A DNA stretch of 64,000 nt from Aurelia coerulea (lineage: Eukaryota > Cnidaria > Scyphozoa > Semaeostomeae > Ulmaridae): NCBI GenBank assembly GCA_039566865.1, contig CM076947.1:5835501-5899500 (forward strand). Reading direction: 5' to 3'. The stretch's first letter is position 1. Every line of letters begins with the position of its first letter. A model generated the notes under the pieces. It had not been told where the DNA came from. It did not search any database and saw nothing but the letters and a program-made list of their open reading frames with translations. Below, piece by piece: positions 22,472 through 34,488 of the stretch. The translations under genes and the position numbers were made by a program.

Positions 22472-23577
22472 CAGTGGCGGGGTGGCAGGGGGGCCAGGGG
22501 GCCATGGCCCCCCTGAATGGGAGCGCCAATAGAGATCAGGGGGCGCCAATGTTGCCTGTTTGTATTATTTGGCTGGGAACATCAAAACTGATCTTACGTG
22601 ACACTTAAGACAGAACTGTTACTGAATGTGAAAAAGAAGTTTTGACGTCTTTGCAAGATCATCTGAATGAAGAAAAGCTTCATTATGATTTCAGTCAGTG
22701 GTGTGGCCACACGTGGGGATGGGGGGAATTTGCCTCAACTTATATCAAAACATGGTTTTGAGATTCTTCAAAAAACAAAAGAGAAAGTAATTGGGAAGGG
22801 TAGAAGAATCTTTCGGAGAAATAGTGGATAGTGACTGGGAGAGTCGTTCTAAGCCAAAGCAAAGATTGACTTTTCAAACAATTTTCCCAGACCAGCCACC
22901 ACAGAGTTGTTCTGTGAGAATCATTCAGAATTGCGAGAATCGCCCTAAGACCAGATAAAATGTGTTCGCACAAAGGTAGAAAAGCATTCTAAGCCTAAGA
23001 AACTTGTGTTTGCTCTAAAATTTTCTAGATATGCTCATGTGTATAAACAACTGTTCAACTGTTACAAAAAATGCTTAAATTCTATTGTAGGACCGCTAAC
23101 ATTGGATTGCTAGAAGCGTTCTAAGCCAAAGTGGACCTGGCCACGCCGCTGATTTCAATTAGGTTTCTTTGAGACTTTACTTTACAGGGAAAAAAAGAAG
23201 TGGGACGAATTTTTACCATTAATTGCTCCCATTTTCAGTCAAAACATAATCATTAAATTTTAAACTTATGTTGCAAAAACTTCTTTTCATTGGCCTTTAC
23301 AACAGTTATAGAAACGCATAAGCGTACGAGGCGGGGGGGGCCGGGGGCTCCCCAACTTTAGAAAAGTTATCGAAAATGAGCCCCAATCGGGCAAAAAAAT
23401 GCCCTCAGTCGGGCAAAAATTATGCTAAACAATGGACTTTGTGTTGGGCAGCCCCCCTAGATTTTTTCTTCCCGTACGCTTATGTAGACACGCGTGTATT
23501 TATGGATACATGTTACATAGGAGGGGCGCCAAAATTGATCTGGCCACCCCAATAAAACCATAGCCACCCCGCCACTG
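22472..23577. mobile_element. Non-autonomous hAT-like element
   Basis: CAGTGGCGGGGTGGC at the left is mirrored by GCCACCCCGCCACTG at the right. A perfect 8-bp duplication, AAAGAAAT, lies at 22464-22471 and 23578-23585. CAGTGGCGG ends with 8-bp duplications are typical of hAT. No transposase domain seen. Confidence 0.9.
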
Positions 23578-23585
23578 AAAGAAAT

Positions 23586-25230
23586 GTCTGTGTCATTACG
23601 AGAAAATGGACGAACGAAAGAATATAGCAATACGAATGTTCTTGACAATCATAAAGTTGTAAACATGCTTTTCGAACAAATGATATACATCAGTCATGAG
23701 ATTCTCTGTTTTGAACATGGCAAAACAGGCAGCTGCTGAAAAATAAGACACGAACATGGTGAGCTGAGCCTAAACAATATTCTGATGATATTCTTTAAAA
23801 ATATTGGATGGTTCTGAGCCTGAGTATTCTTATAAACAATATTCTTACAAAAAAGAGTCTAACTTTCCAGTCGCATGAAATAGGAAACGAGTGAAATAAG
23901 GTAAAAGATGTTAACATGTTAAGGACCCCCTTTTTCAAAATAAATAGCTTCTGAAGTTATATTTTCCCAGTGCTGGGGTTTCTTATTTTTTTACCATCTG
24001 AGAGTTGAGTATCTTATGGACAGTTTCTTATAAACAAATAGGTGTACCTCTCATATTTAGTGATAAAAATGAATGGCCGTATTTGATCATAATCGTAATC
24101 AACATAATCGTCAAAAACATAACAAACATAATCGTAATCAACATAATGTAAAAAACATAATCGTCAAAAAGCTAAACAACTATCTTGTTACAGGACTTGG
24201 GGGAGGGGGCTAAAGCTTCCCTAACCTATCCAGCTCTACAGTCCTTATTTATGACCTCTCAAATATTCAGCAGATTGTCATTCGACATACCCCCAAACAA
24301 AATGATGATAGGATGATTATCCTGTCGGTAGCGAATATCTGGCACATTGCGGCAATGAAATTAGGAGGTACGTCTTGTAGTTGAAATTGGAAAGCAGTAT
24401 TGACCTTACGTGCTACCGTACAGGATGCTGTACGAAAGGTTTAATGCTATTCATTACATATAACTCCTTGCACCTGCGATATGGTGCTAGCAAATCCGGA
24501 ATGGTGGGAATCTAGAAAAGGTACCGACGTTGCAATATGCTACAACCTAGAACACGTAAAAAGGAAAACACGACGAAAAGACAACTAGGATGAATGAATG
24601 AATTTATGAAACCACTGTCAAATTTATGAAAACCATGTTTCCACCGAAACATTAATGAAGGCAATATATACAGTGCAAAATAAATTACACTTACATATTA
24701 CACAATATCTCTGAAAAGGAAGTCTGTAAAAAGTTACTGCAGAACTTTTAAAGAAATTTTGGAATTCTGAAGTATCCCTTGCCTGTCTAAAATCTAATCG
24801 TAATGGTAAACTGCGAACTTATAACACATTTAAATATAACTTTAACTGGGAAATCTTTCTGACTGAAGACCTAACTTACGAATAAGCAAAACTATTGTGC
24901 GAATTTCACTTTTCACAATATGCCCAGCGTTTGATAATTCATAAGCTGGTCTACTATTAGCTAAGAATTTCCAACTATTAGACCAAAAGACACAATCTTC
25001 CAATAATATGAGTACATTGTGAAAACCCTCTGATAAGAAGCTAGTGGATTAAAGATTGAAACAGTGTTTGCGTCTGCAAGTAGAGAGACTGTGTTTCAAT
25101 GTCATAAATTTTTCAGAACGAGATTCGAAAGTTCTAACTTTACAACATAGGGTAAGACGAAGGACGGGGGGGGGGGGGGGGGTTGGTCGACATGATTCGA
25201 CCTGAATCTGAACTTTGAGAAAAGTTCACC
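23586..25230. other. Non-coding middle of the giant foldback
   Basis: No gene seen. Holds a half-copy of the TAAGAAACT repeat (about 23920-24050), a degenerate CATAATCGTAATCAA repeat (24080-24175) and a G17 run (25166-25182) beside the right satellite array. Confidence 0.5.
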
Positions 25231-25239
25231 CAACAAAAA

Positions 25240-26765
25240 AAAATTTATTTTTCCCAGTGACTCTCTTTATGTCTCGTCAGTACTAAAATACCTGGTTCAC
25301 CCGAATCACCCAGATCACCCACTTTCTCCAGCCAGTCGACAAATTTATTTTTTCTCAGTGACTCTCTCTGTGTCTCTTCAGTACTTAAAAAATACCTGGT
25401 TCACCCGAATCACCCAGATCACCCACTTTCTCCAGCCAGTCGACAAATTTATTTTTTCTCAGTGACTCTCTCTGTGTCTCTTCAGTACTAAAATCCCTGG
25501 TTCACCCGAATCACCCAGATCACCCACTTTCTCCAGCCAGTCGATAAATTTATTTTTTCCCAGTGACTCTCTTCCTGTGTCTTCAGTACTAAAATACCTG
25601 GTTCACCCGAATCACCCAGATCACCCACTTTCTCCAGCCAGTCGACAAAGTTATTTTTTCTCAATGACTCTCTCTCTGTCTCTTCAGTACTAAAATACCT
25701 GGTTCACCCGAATCACCCAGATCACCCACTTTCTCCAGCCAGTCGACAAATTTATTATTTCTCAGTGACTCTCTCTGTGTCTCTTCAGTACTAAAATACC
25801 TGGTTCACACGAATCACCCAGATCACCCACTTTCTGCAGCCAGTAGACAAATTTGTTTTTTCTCAGTGACTCTCTCTGTGTCTCTTCAGTACTAAAATAC
25901 CTGGTTCACCCGAATCACCCAGATCACCCACTTTCTCCAGCCAGTCGACAAATTTATTTTTTCTCAGTGACTCTCTCTGTGTCTCTTCAGTACTAAAATC
26001 CCTGGTTCACCCGAATCACCCAGATCACCCACTTTCTCCAGCCAGTCGACAAATTTATTTTTCCTCAGTGACTCTCTCTGTGTCTCTTCAGTACTAAAAT
26101 CCCTGGTCCACCCGAATCACCCAGATCACCCACTTTCTCCAGCCTGTCGATAAATTTATTCTTTCTCAGTGACTCTCTCTGTGTCTCTTCAGTACTAAAA
26201 TCCCTGGTTCACCCGAATCACCCAGATCACCCACTTTCTCCAGCCAGTCGACAAATTTATTTTTTCTCAGTGACTCTCTCTGTGTCTCTTCAGTACTAAA
26301 ATCCCTGGTTCACCCGAATCACCCAGATCACCCACTTTCTCTAGCCAGTCGACAAATTTATTTTTCCTCAGTGACTCTCTCTGTGTCTCTTCAGTACTAA
26401 AATCCCTGGTTCACCCGAATCACCCAGATCACCCACTTTCTCCAGCCAGTCGATAAATTTATTTTTTCTCAGTGACTCTCTTTCTGTCTCTTCAGTACTA
26501 AAATACCTGGTTCACCCGAATCACCCAGATCACCCACTTTCTCCAGCCAGTCGACAAATTTATTTTTTCTCAGTGACTCTCTCTGTGTCTCTTCAGTACT
26601 AAAATCCCTGGTTCACCCGAATCACCCAGATCACCCACTTTCTCCAGCCAGTCGATAAATTTATTTTTTCTCAGTGACTCTCTCTGTGTGTCTTCAGTAC
26701 TAAAATACCTGGTTCACCCGAATCACCCAGATCACCCACTTTCTGCAGCCAGTCGACAAATTTAC
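25240..26765 (-). repeat. 101-bp satellite array, right arm (inverted)
   Basis: About 15 copies of the same 101-bp unit as 17807-19470, in reverse orientation (CCTGGTTCACCCGAATCACC in each). Most units carry the same AGATCACCC variant that dominates the left array. Confidence 0.95.
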
Positions 26766-26880
26766 TAGAATAAAAAATTAAATTGAATCAATAAAATTCA
26801 TCTTTAGATAAAATTCATTCTTTGATAAAAGTCTATTCTTGGATGAAATTCATTCTCTGATACATCGAGGGATAGCCCTC

Positions 26881-27690
26881 AAAAGGCCCCCCCCAGATTT
26901 TATAAGCAACCGCAGTGCCTATGGCAACGCAACTTGGTACACATGATTACCAAGCAATTATGATTCTAAAAATAGCATCATATGTTAATTGGTCACATGA
27001 TCCGTTGCTAGGCAACGCAAAAACAATGGAAATTTGCTGATTTTGGTTCCCCTCCTAAAACGTTATATTTTCAACCGAAAATAGTCAATAAATAACTTTA
27101 AAGTCATAAATATGATACATATTGATTGTTCTTAATGAAAACTGTCAAAAATTATATTTTTAGAATTCTATTGTTATCACAGCTGTCAATCAATGTCATG
27201 GTTGATACCTAAACAAATTAGTTGTTGCTTTATTGGCATTTTAAATACGTTTTTAGTAATAGCAACGATATGAAATTGATCTTTAATTGTTAATTTGTCA
27301 ATTTTGATCATAATACACTAATTATTTCATATGTTTATCATACATAGGACGTCATAAACAAGTATGACGTCATATATCTTAAATTTTGCTGATGTCAGCA
27401 AAATACAAACATTTATATATCAAATGAAAGTAGACTTCACGACAAACTGATTGGTACCAATTGCATTGAAATCAGATGTGTACGAGAAAAGTTATGCATG
27501 TTTACTGATTTTCTGAGAGACCTGTTGCCAAATATGGGCATGTTATAGTCACGTTACTAACTATATAACAATGAACTATTGTTAATTTGAAGCAATATTA
27601 AATTTGGTTAAAAGTCACCCAAGTTCCACTGTTTTATCATGCTCAGTTTAAGAGTAATTACAGGAAGTATGGTTGGGGGGGCCTTTTTTG
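26881..27690. mobile_element. Probable insertion in the right arm
   Basis: This segment has no counterpart in the left arm. Both ends carry AAAAGGCCCCCCC-type sequence in inverted orientation. The interior is AT-rich and non-coding. A target duplication could not be fixed because of the homopolymer runs. Confidence 0.4.
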
Positions 27691-27957
27691 CCCCCCCCCC
27701 CCATGTAGAATAGGGTTAACGGGGCTTTAGAATCATTTGGCATGAGGAGCCATTTTAAATCATATCCTAAATGTATCATACACAACAGTATATCTGACAT
27801 GGAAAGATTGATGCAACAATGATTGCATCCACTCAGCGTCAATCTCTCAGCACTTTCACCAAAAAGTATTCAAGAGCCACTGCTGACATAAGTGCTTTGC
27901 GACTGTTGGAATCCCACAATGCATTGCTCATTTGAAAACTCATTCTCATTATTAGAA

Positions 27958-28085
27958 TATGGGTTGTTGCAGGTTGTTGTGGGTCATTGTATAGGTCATT
28001 GTGGGTTGTTGTGGGTCGTTGTGTAGGTCATTGTGGGTCATTGTGGATGGATGTGGGTCATTGTGGATCGTTGCAGGTCATTCCT
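27958..28085 (+). repeat. GGTCATTGTGGGT minisatellite
   Basis: Irregular tandem repeats of GGTCATTGTGGGT/GGTTGTTGTGGGT. It follows the Cys-rich 3' end of the OTU gene. Confidence 0.8.
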
Positions 28086-28089
28086 TACT

Positions 28090-29392
28090 TTAGTATGTAC
28101 GCACTTTGCATTACACCCGGACTTTGCTTTAACACATTTGCACCTGGATCTATATGAGGTTGCATCTGTGCATCTTACTTTGCTCTCAGCACTATTACTG
28201 GAGCCACATTTGCAGGATATAGCTTTGTCAATTGCGCTATCCTCCTTACATTTATCATTTTAAGTTACAGGGCAGTAATGTCCAGCACCAGTTTGATTGA
28301 AGGCTAATGTTACCTTTGTATCAGATTTAAGAGGAAATTCTGTAAGCACTGTCACAATGGGAAAGTCATCGATAGATGTTATAAGGACAATGGAAATGTG
28401 AATGATGTTTGCCAGGGTCTTTATCATAAAGTCTCCTATATCTCCTGCAAACTGTCTACTCTCTTTGTAGGGTGCCCTGATATCAAAGAATAGCTGTCGA
28501 TTGGGAAGGAAACTGGCGTATTTTTCGTCATTGCTTGGTAGTAAATCATTCAAATGCTTCTTTACGGAAAAAGACTCTGCTGTCAGTGCAAAAAGTTGAT
28601 GGACAAGGGAATTGAAAAGGCAATTTCCATCTCTATCTGTTTCTATGATTTCAAAACCTAGTTCTGTCACACATTGTTTAAGACGTTTTTGATGCCCATC
28701 GCCGTCTTGCAAACCACTCAGGCATGCTTGCTAATTCTTCAGGATGTTCAGCGCAACATCCTCGTTTACGAGCTTGTATGCTCGATCTTCAATGTTGTTG
28801 AACATATCTTTTACTGAGCTTTGTAAACATAATATATGATTAACAAACATGGCTTCTTTGTCACTGTAATGAACTAAAAGAAAGTCTTCTTCATTTTCAG
28901 CCACTCGTGCTCTCGATGCAACAATACCAAATTTATCTTTAATTCCTTCTTTTGGTTCATCTACTGCTGATTTCGCATTGTTGTATAAAAGCTCTCCAGA
29001 GCTAATTCTGCTTGACTCTGCCAATTTCTTGCCACTTTCTTTTCTTTGGTTCCATTACCAAAAAAAATTGTAAGAATTGCTACCGCTAATTCTGGACCAA
29101 GGGGCTTTAAGCCATGCGCAAGTCTATTTAGCTGATTATGCAGATTCTCGTTTATGCTAGTCAAATACACAACTGAAATATCTGACAAGCATCCTCGCCT
29201 CACGTGGTTTTCTAAATTGGAAATTGCCTTCTCTGTTGCGTCTGTCATTAAAGGTGGACTGTCGTAGACTGCATCAAGTGCATGCCATTTTCCTCGCAGT
29301 TCCTGAAGCCATTGAAACATTACTTCTGAACCAACAGTTGGCTGTGTTCTTGCTTTGCAGTTATCACTTATGTCTCGGAAAACCTTTCTCAA
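28090..29392 (-). pseudogene. Transposon protein: transposase-like region + OTU protease + Cys-rich tail
   Basis: 29392-28961 carries NENLHNQLNRLAHGLKPLGP and ELAVAILTIFFGNG, similar to a segment I associate with Zisupton/KDZ-type cnidarian transposon proteins (uncertain). After a frameshift near 28970 the frame runs 29024-28733, hits a TAG, and continues in the same frame at 28730. There ETDRDGNCLFNS holds the OTU catalytic Cys (DGNC) and TGAGHYCPVT the His. After one TAA the frame still codes a Cys-rich tail, SCKCGSS...RCKCVKAKSGCNAKC (to about 28090). OTU domains are deubiquitinase-type cysteine proteases. One frameshift and two stops mark it as a pseudogene. Confidence 0.7.
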
Positions 29393-29898
29393 GTCGGAAC
29401 AAAATTTTGACCTTTTGGGGTTTTTTTGCTAACAGTTGCTGTTATGCGTTGTACTTCATGAAAAAGATCTAACTTTACATATGTTTGATCTCCTAATATC
29501 TCCCATATCTTTATGAATACTTCTCATTTGAAAACTCATACACTCAAAAAAGAAGAAACAAAATTTAAAAACTTTCACGAAAATGTTTACATTGAAAGAA
29601 GAAACTTTTAGTACTATCATGGCTTGATCCAAGTTTCTTAGAAAAAATATGTGTATTCACATATTGATGTAGCCATTTCAAGAGGTGGGAAGTCTGGTGA
29701 CAAATACAGTGTATTTCATGTTTAATGTTAACAGGACAAGAAAGAAACAAAACTTCAGTAATACAAACATTGTTTTTTACTCTAAATGGCGAGGTAGTGC
29801 CACAATTCTTTACTTTGCCACTCTGGCTACATCCTTGGTTCATATCGTAACAGATAATTTGGAGGTATTCTAGTAACGAGTAGCATTGCAACAATACT

Positions 29899-30600
29899 TT
29901 GCTGATTGAAACATTTAGTCCTTCCTCTCTTGTCTTCCTTGAGATTCAGGCTGTGCTGAATGTTAATAATATCACAGAAAATCTACCAAGCTCAGTTCTT
30001 AATGTAGTAGATGAACCAGAACAGTACATTGATGATGAAACAACTGCAGATAGTCAGTCAGTGCATGTTTATTCCAAGTCTACATGGAGTGCTTTCAGCC
30101 AGAATAGTATTCAGTGGCAGGAATCTCAAGAAATGCCAGCTGTAGTAGATATGCAAGATAAGGAATGCCAGACAGTTCCAGTGTATGTCCTAGGAGAAGA
30201 AGAATGTCATTATTTAATTGCAAAAGCCAGTCCTCATTGTGATTTTAAGATGAATCCTGAAAATGTTGAAAAAATTGCAATGGGGCTGGCGCAGCAATTA
30301 ATTTCAGAAAGATTCACAAATCTATGTGCCCTGAAAGAATGTCTGAGAGTAGACATAACTTGAACAAACTCACACTCTGACAATCTTCTCAGTTTCTTCC
30401 AGGAAGCTGTTCAGAGTAAACATTTCATTGTTGCGATGATCGATGATTATCACAACATACACACAAAACATCGACCTGAAAAGAAGACCCACAGACAGAC
30501 ACTGTCCATATGTCAACATTGCTTGTGAAAGCTTTCCCACAAGTAAAAGCAATAAGCAAAGATGAGACTCAGATTCCTCCGTTAAGCAAAGATCCTTTTT
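29899..30600 (+). pseudogene. Transposon-like ORF remnant, divergent from the OTU gene
   Basis: 29899-30363 encodes an acidic segment with DKECQTVPVYVLGEEECHYL and KMNPENVEKIAMGLAQQLIS. In another frame, 30406-30600 gives SKHFIVAMIDDYHNIHTKHR, then VKAFPQVKAISKDETQIPPL. The IDDYxxIHTxxRP pattern recalls uncharacterised cnidarian transposon proteins; no named domain can be assigned. The frames must be joined by an intron or a shift near 30365-30405. It could have belonged to the same element as the minus-strand OTU gene. Confidence 0.4.
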
Positions 30601-30803
30601 CAGATTGAAGCAGTCCAAACATTCTTTGTGAAAAAATGTCTTATGCACAAAACATGCCAAACTGGGTAGTTGCAAAATATTTTGGCCCAAATTTTGAGCG
30701 GCAACAGCTCAGGGTTCATGATTACCAGCAAACGGAGCTTCGGAAAATGAGATGCATGGATGCATGGAAAATGAGATACATGAACTATCTCATGTACTGT
30801 ACT

Positions 30804-30805
<2 letters not shown>

Positions 30806-30839
<34 letters not shown>

Positions 30840-33060
30840 TCATTCATTTAAAAAGTTTACAATGAGTTCTACAATCTACAATACTTATCTAATTACTATA
30901 CAACACTACGGGAACGATACCAGGGGGAGCGAAAAACAATGACTACCCCATGGCCAAAAACATAAAGACATATAACGTTAACCTACATGCAACTAACTGT
31001 ACACTACGAACGATTAGAAAACTAATGGATAAAGGATATAATATACTAGATTCTGTCTGATATTGGATGTCGTGTCAAGGTTGGGAAGAACTCAAAAATT
31101 TTACGAGTGCGGCTCGTTTGAAGTTGAGATGCATAAGATGCATGACATCTAATATCAAACAGAACTTACAAGGAAAACAAAGAACATTCACGTAAAGGGA
31201 CTTGGTGGTTGCTAAGAACATCGCTGAAATTTCAAAGGATCTCAAACAAACCGACCAGTTTCCTGGATGAAACGTAAAGTCAATTCGAGTATATTTTTGT
31301 TCAAGTCATCAGAAAAGTCTTGATCACCATATAGTAAAAGCTGCGTCAAAGCATCATTTGAAAGGCCAGCGATTTGTACATACGGTTGCAATAATTGTAC
31401 AATTCCAGCGAGAAGATCTCTTCGTTGAACATCAAAAGAAGGGCAGAGCAACAAAAAATGCTCCGTATCCTCGATGCCATCGTTTGTTGGACACATTGGG
31501 TTTATGGTATCCCTGAAATTATGCTTGAACTTGTGAAAATTTAACTTACTGAGACCAACCCTAAGTTGAGTAAGATAGGACAATCCTATTGGATCGTGTA
31601 TTCCAAAAACAGATTTTGCAGGGGGTCGGATTATTGATAAGATCTTTTTCTTAAAAACAGCAACTGAGGGTGCAAGTCTCAATTCAGGCTCGAGCTTATT
31701 CCATTCGGATAGGCAGTTGGGATAAAAACTAGACTTAAATTTTTCTGTCCGTGCCTTTAATCGCCCAATGACATCCTGGTCGCGAAGACAGTACTGCGAC
31801 TGATGAAGAGGAGGAATTGGATCTACTGTATACTCAGGGCTAAAATTATTTACAAACTTGTAGAACGCGAGATGTTCCCCTCCATGTTCCTGTTACAGCC
31901 AAAGCAGCAGAATACTGAACGGACTCTAGCTTTTCCATGGCATTTGGTAAAATGATACTTTGACTGAATTCACATGCTTTGGCAGGAATATGGTAAATGA
32001 CATCACCATAGTCCAGGTGTGGTCGAACGTAGAGCTTATATACTTCGTTAAGGGTATGCCTGGGCAGATATTTGGAGAGATATTTCAGCAAACCAATGCC
32101 CTTTCTTGTCTTAGAGATAGCTGATTTAATATGAGCTGAAAAAGATAGTTTTGAGTCAAGGATAATTCCTAAATGTTTATGTTCGTTTACCCTCTTCACA
32201 GGTATGTCATTAAAAAGGATTACTGGGTGTTCAATTTCAATTTTCTTTTTTGAAAATTTTAATTCAACAGCTTGTTTTAACGGATCAGGATTAAATGACA
32301 TTCTCCAAGCGTGAGCCCACTGACTTATCAAGTCCAGGTCATGATTCATATTATTGGCAGCTGTATTGGAATCTTCTACCACTGTGAACAATGATGTATC
32401 ATCAGCAAATAATTTAGCATTGCACTTCAAGCTTACGGCTAGATCATTTATATACACAAGGAAAAACAAAGGTCCAAGAATAGAGCCCTGGGGCACCCCT
32501 GCCGAAATATCTCCCCAATTAGAACTCTGTCCATTCAGTACAGTTCTCTGCTTTCGATCCTTGAGGAAACTTTGGATTAAAGAGAGAAGTTGTCCCGAGA
32601 CACCACATCGTTTTAATTTATAAATTAGACCATCGTGCCATACCCTATCAAATGCCTTAGAGATGTCAAGATACACAGAACGAACATCTAGAGGAGGGTT
32701 ACAGTCAAACGCTTTAAATATTGTATGTGTTATTGAGAGTAACTGATTGATTGTTGAATCCCCTGGGCGAAATCCTGATTGATTTTGGTTAAAGAGTTCA
32801 TGTGATACAAGATGTGAATAAAGAGAATCGTATATGAGTTTTTCAAGTATTTTCCCAAAAATTGGTAAAAGAGAAATAGGACGGTAATTCCCTTTCACAT
32901 TTTTCTCATTCTTCTTATGAACCGGCACTACATAATTTTCATAATTCAGTGACTCATAGTAAGAATGTTTATTACTTTTATTACTTTGGTCTAACAGGTT
33001 AGCAAGCAGAAATCGTCTTAAAATGCAGCTGAAAGGGATGAAAAACGCTAAGGACACACT
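30806..33060 (-). mobile_element. LINE (CR1/jockey-like), 5'-truncated, with poly(A) tail
   Basis: On the minus strand an RT-encoding body ends at 31242, followed by about 400 bp of 3' sequence and a 31-base A run (T31 on plus, 30806-30836). No endonuclease domain is present at the 5' side, so the copy is truncated near 33060. I could not find a clear target duplication. Confidence 0.8.
31242..33057 (-). pseudogene. Non-LTR reverse transcriptase
   Basis: ORF 33057-31846 reads VKGNYRPISLLPIFGKILEK, DISKAFDRVWHDGLIYKL (motif A), VPQGSILGPLFFLVYINDL (motif B), AKLFADDTSLF (motif C, FADD) and EHKHLGIILDSKLSF. The C-terminal region continues in other frames to ORF 31682-31242, which ends with CPTNDGIEDTEHFLLLCPSF, the zinc-knuckle-like tail of CR1/jockey-group proteins. 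A deletion and frameshift near 31850 (within the GTWRGTSR segment) break it, and the first about 30 residues are also out of register. Catalytic residues are intact in the main ORF. Confidence 0.9.
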
Positions 33061-33315
33061 TTTGTATCACCAAGGAGGAAATAATAGGCTTTTAAAAGAA
33101 AGTTCCTTGAGTTCCGCGTTTTGGTTTTGGCCCTATACCGCAAGGACAAAATGCGGAACTTGATTTTGTGGTACTTTTGTAAATGCATTTTGACTGGAGA
33201 AAAATATTCCTTGGTGACTATTTTCATTAATTTGTTTGTTAGTTTTCAGTTGTTTACGTTCTTTTCAAACGGGTACCCAAAGGACCAATCCTTGTCCAAG
33301 AATGTCTTTGACTGA

Positions 33316-33562
33316 GGAGATTCCCCTTACCAGCGCGTTAGCAGTTTAGGCCAAAACCCAAAAGCTCTGGTTTGTAGATGGACGCACATTTTGGCTTTCG
33401 AGATTAATATTTCAACTCTTGATGCGCAAATATCAACAAATGAGGTATTAATCTTCAAGTTAACTATCGAAGAGTACTCCAAAACTTATTTGGGATCGAT
33501 TCAACTAATACTCTCATCGCTAGTCCAAAACCAATCTGTTACCTTTTTTTTGGGACACCCGG
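33316..33562. repeat. Half copy of the CCGGGTGTCCC MITE
   Basis: It ends TTTTTTTTGGGACACCCGG then TA, and its interior matches the right half of 12987-13975 (AAGCTCTGGTTTG, CAAGTTAACTATCGA). No left end is present nearby. Confidence 0.7.
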
Positions 33563-34062
33563 TATTTTGATAATGGAAATCCTTGGCATTTTGCCACCGA
33601 ACAGAGTATCATTTTCAGGATTCCTACTCCGGGACAGGGTATCACGTGTGTACAGTCGGCTCCGTGACAGGGTCCATATTTTGTATAATTGACTATGTAA
33701 CGTTGTTGTAAACCATTTGCACTCCGCAAGTGTGATTTAAATCGTTTGGATGGCAACATTTCCGCTTTTTTGATAGATTTCTATCAACTTTCTGTTAAAT
33801 CTCAGGGCAGCGTACACTTTTGTATTAAGAAACTCAAGAACAGGGTATCATTTCTACAATTTTACTCCCGGACAGGGTATCATTTTTGGAAATTTTACTC
33901 TGGGACTTTTCAGATTTTTCCAGCATATTTTCATAAGGTATACCTAAATGTTTTTCCTGTTCTTTCTACTTGAGAATATTACTGTAAGTTCACCCCCTGG
34001 GACCACCGTTGCACAACAGTCTGCTTAAAGCTTTTTTGAAAAAATCCATCTGGTGTTTCAAT

Positions 34063-34488
34063 TTACAAAAGTTTCCCAACTTTCTTCAAGACTTGCATTG
34101 ATACATACCTTGTATCCCATCTGTAGCCAGTTTTTCCTTTACATTGCAGCGCTTTCTTTTGCCCTTCCCAGAAACTCTTCATTTGGCCTGGCACATCATC
34201 AAGCTTGATGCCACTGAAAATGTTCTCCATATCATTGTTTGTTTCTTTATCAAGTTCCACTTCAAATCTGTTCAATTTCTCATGATAATAGGACAATTTC
34301 CTTTTTTTGGATAGCTCATGCTTCAAATTTTTCAGCTTCTGGTCATTTTCTTCAGCTGTCATGTAAACATAACGAGATGTGTCAGCGCCTCCTCTCCATC
34401 CAACACAATTAAGGACACAATCCTTGGCAAGTAACAAAATATGTTTGACTGCAAATTCCCCTTTGGTGGCATGACTGCTGATATTCAA
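34063..34488 (-). pseudogene. P-element/THAP-type transposase-like fragment
   Basis: About 140 residues. A charged, coiled-coil-like segment (KLKNLKHELSKKRKLSYYHE) precedes MKSFWEGQKKALQCKGKTGY then RWDTRYVSM. The F-W-x-x-Q-K-K-A...RW pattern resembles the region after the coiled coil in THAP/P-element-like transposases of invertebrates. The window has an independent P-like C-terminus at 57.3-58.4 kb and a THAP N-terminus at 36.9 kb, but linkage is not shown. Confidence 0.35.

Larger units (their letters stand above)
16869..27726. mobile_element. 10.86-kb giant foldback element with satellite arms, TTA duplication
   Basis: The ends read AGCCCCGTTAACCCTATTC (left, after removing the MITE at 16880-17618) and its reverse complement at 27700-27726. 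TTA flanks both sides (16866-16868, 27727-27729). The arms continue through TCGATGTATCAGAGAATGAA and then through arrays of a 101-bp satellite (17807-19470 and 25240-26765) in opposite orientation. The middle (19.5-25.2 kb) is made of other MITEs; no transposase is visible. A right-arm insertion (about 26881-27690) spoils strict symmetry. A TTA duplication suits PIF/Harbinger mobilisation; this is inference. Confidence 0.65.
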
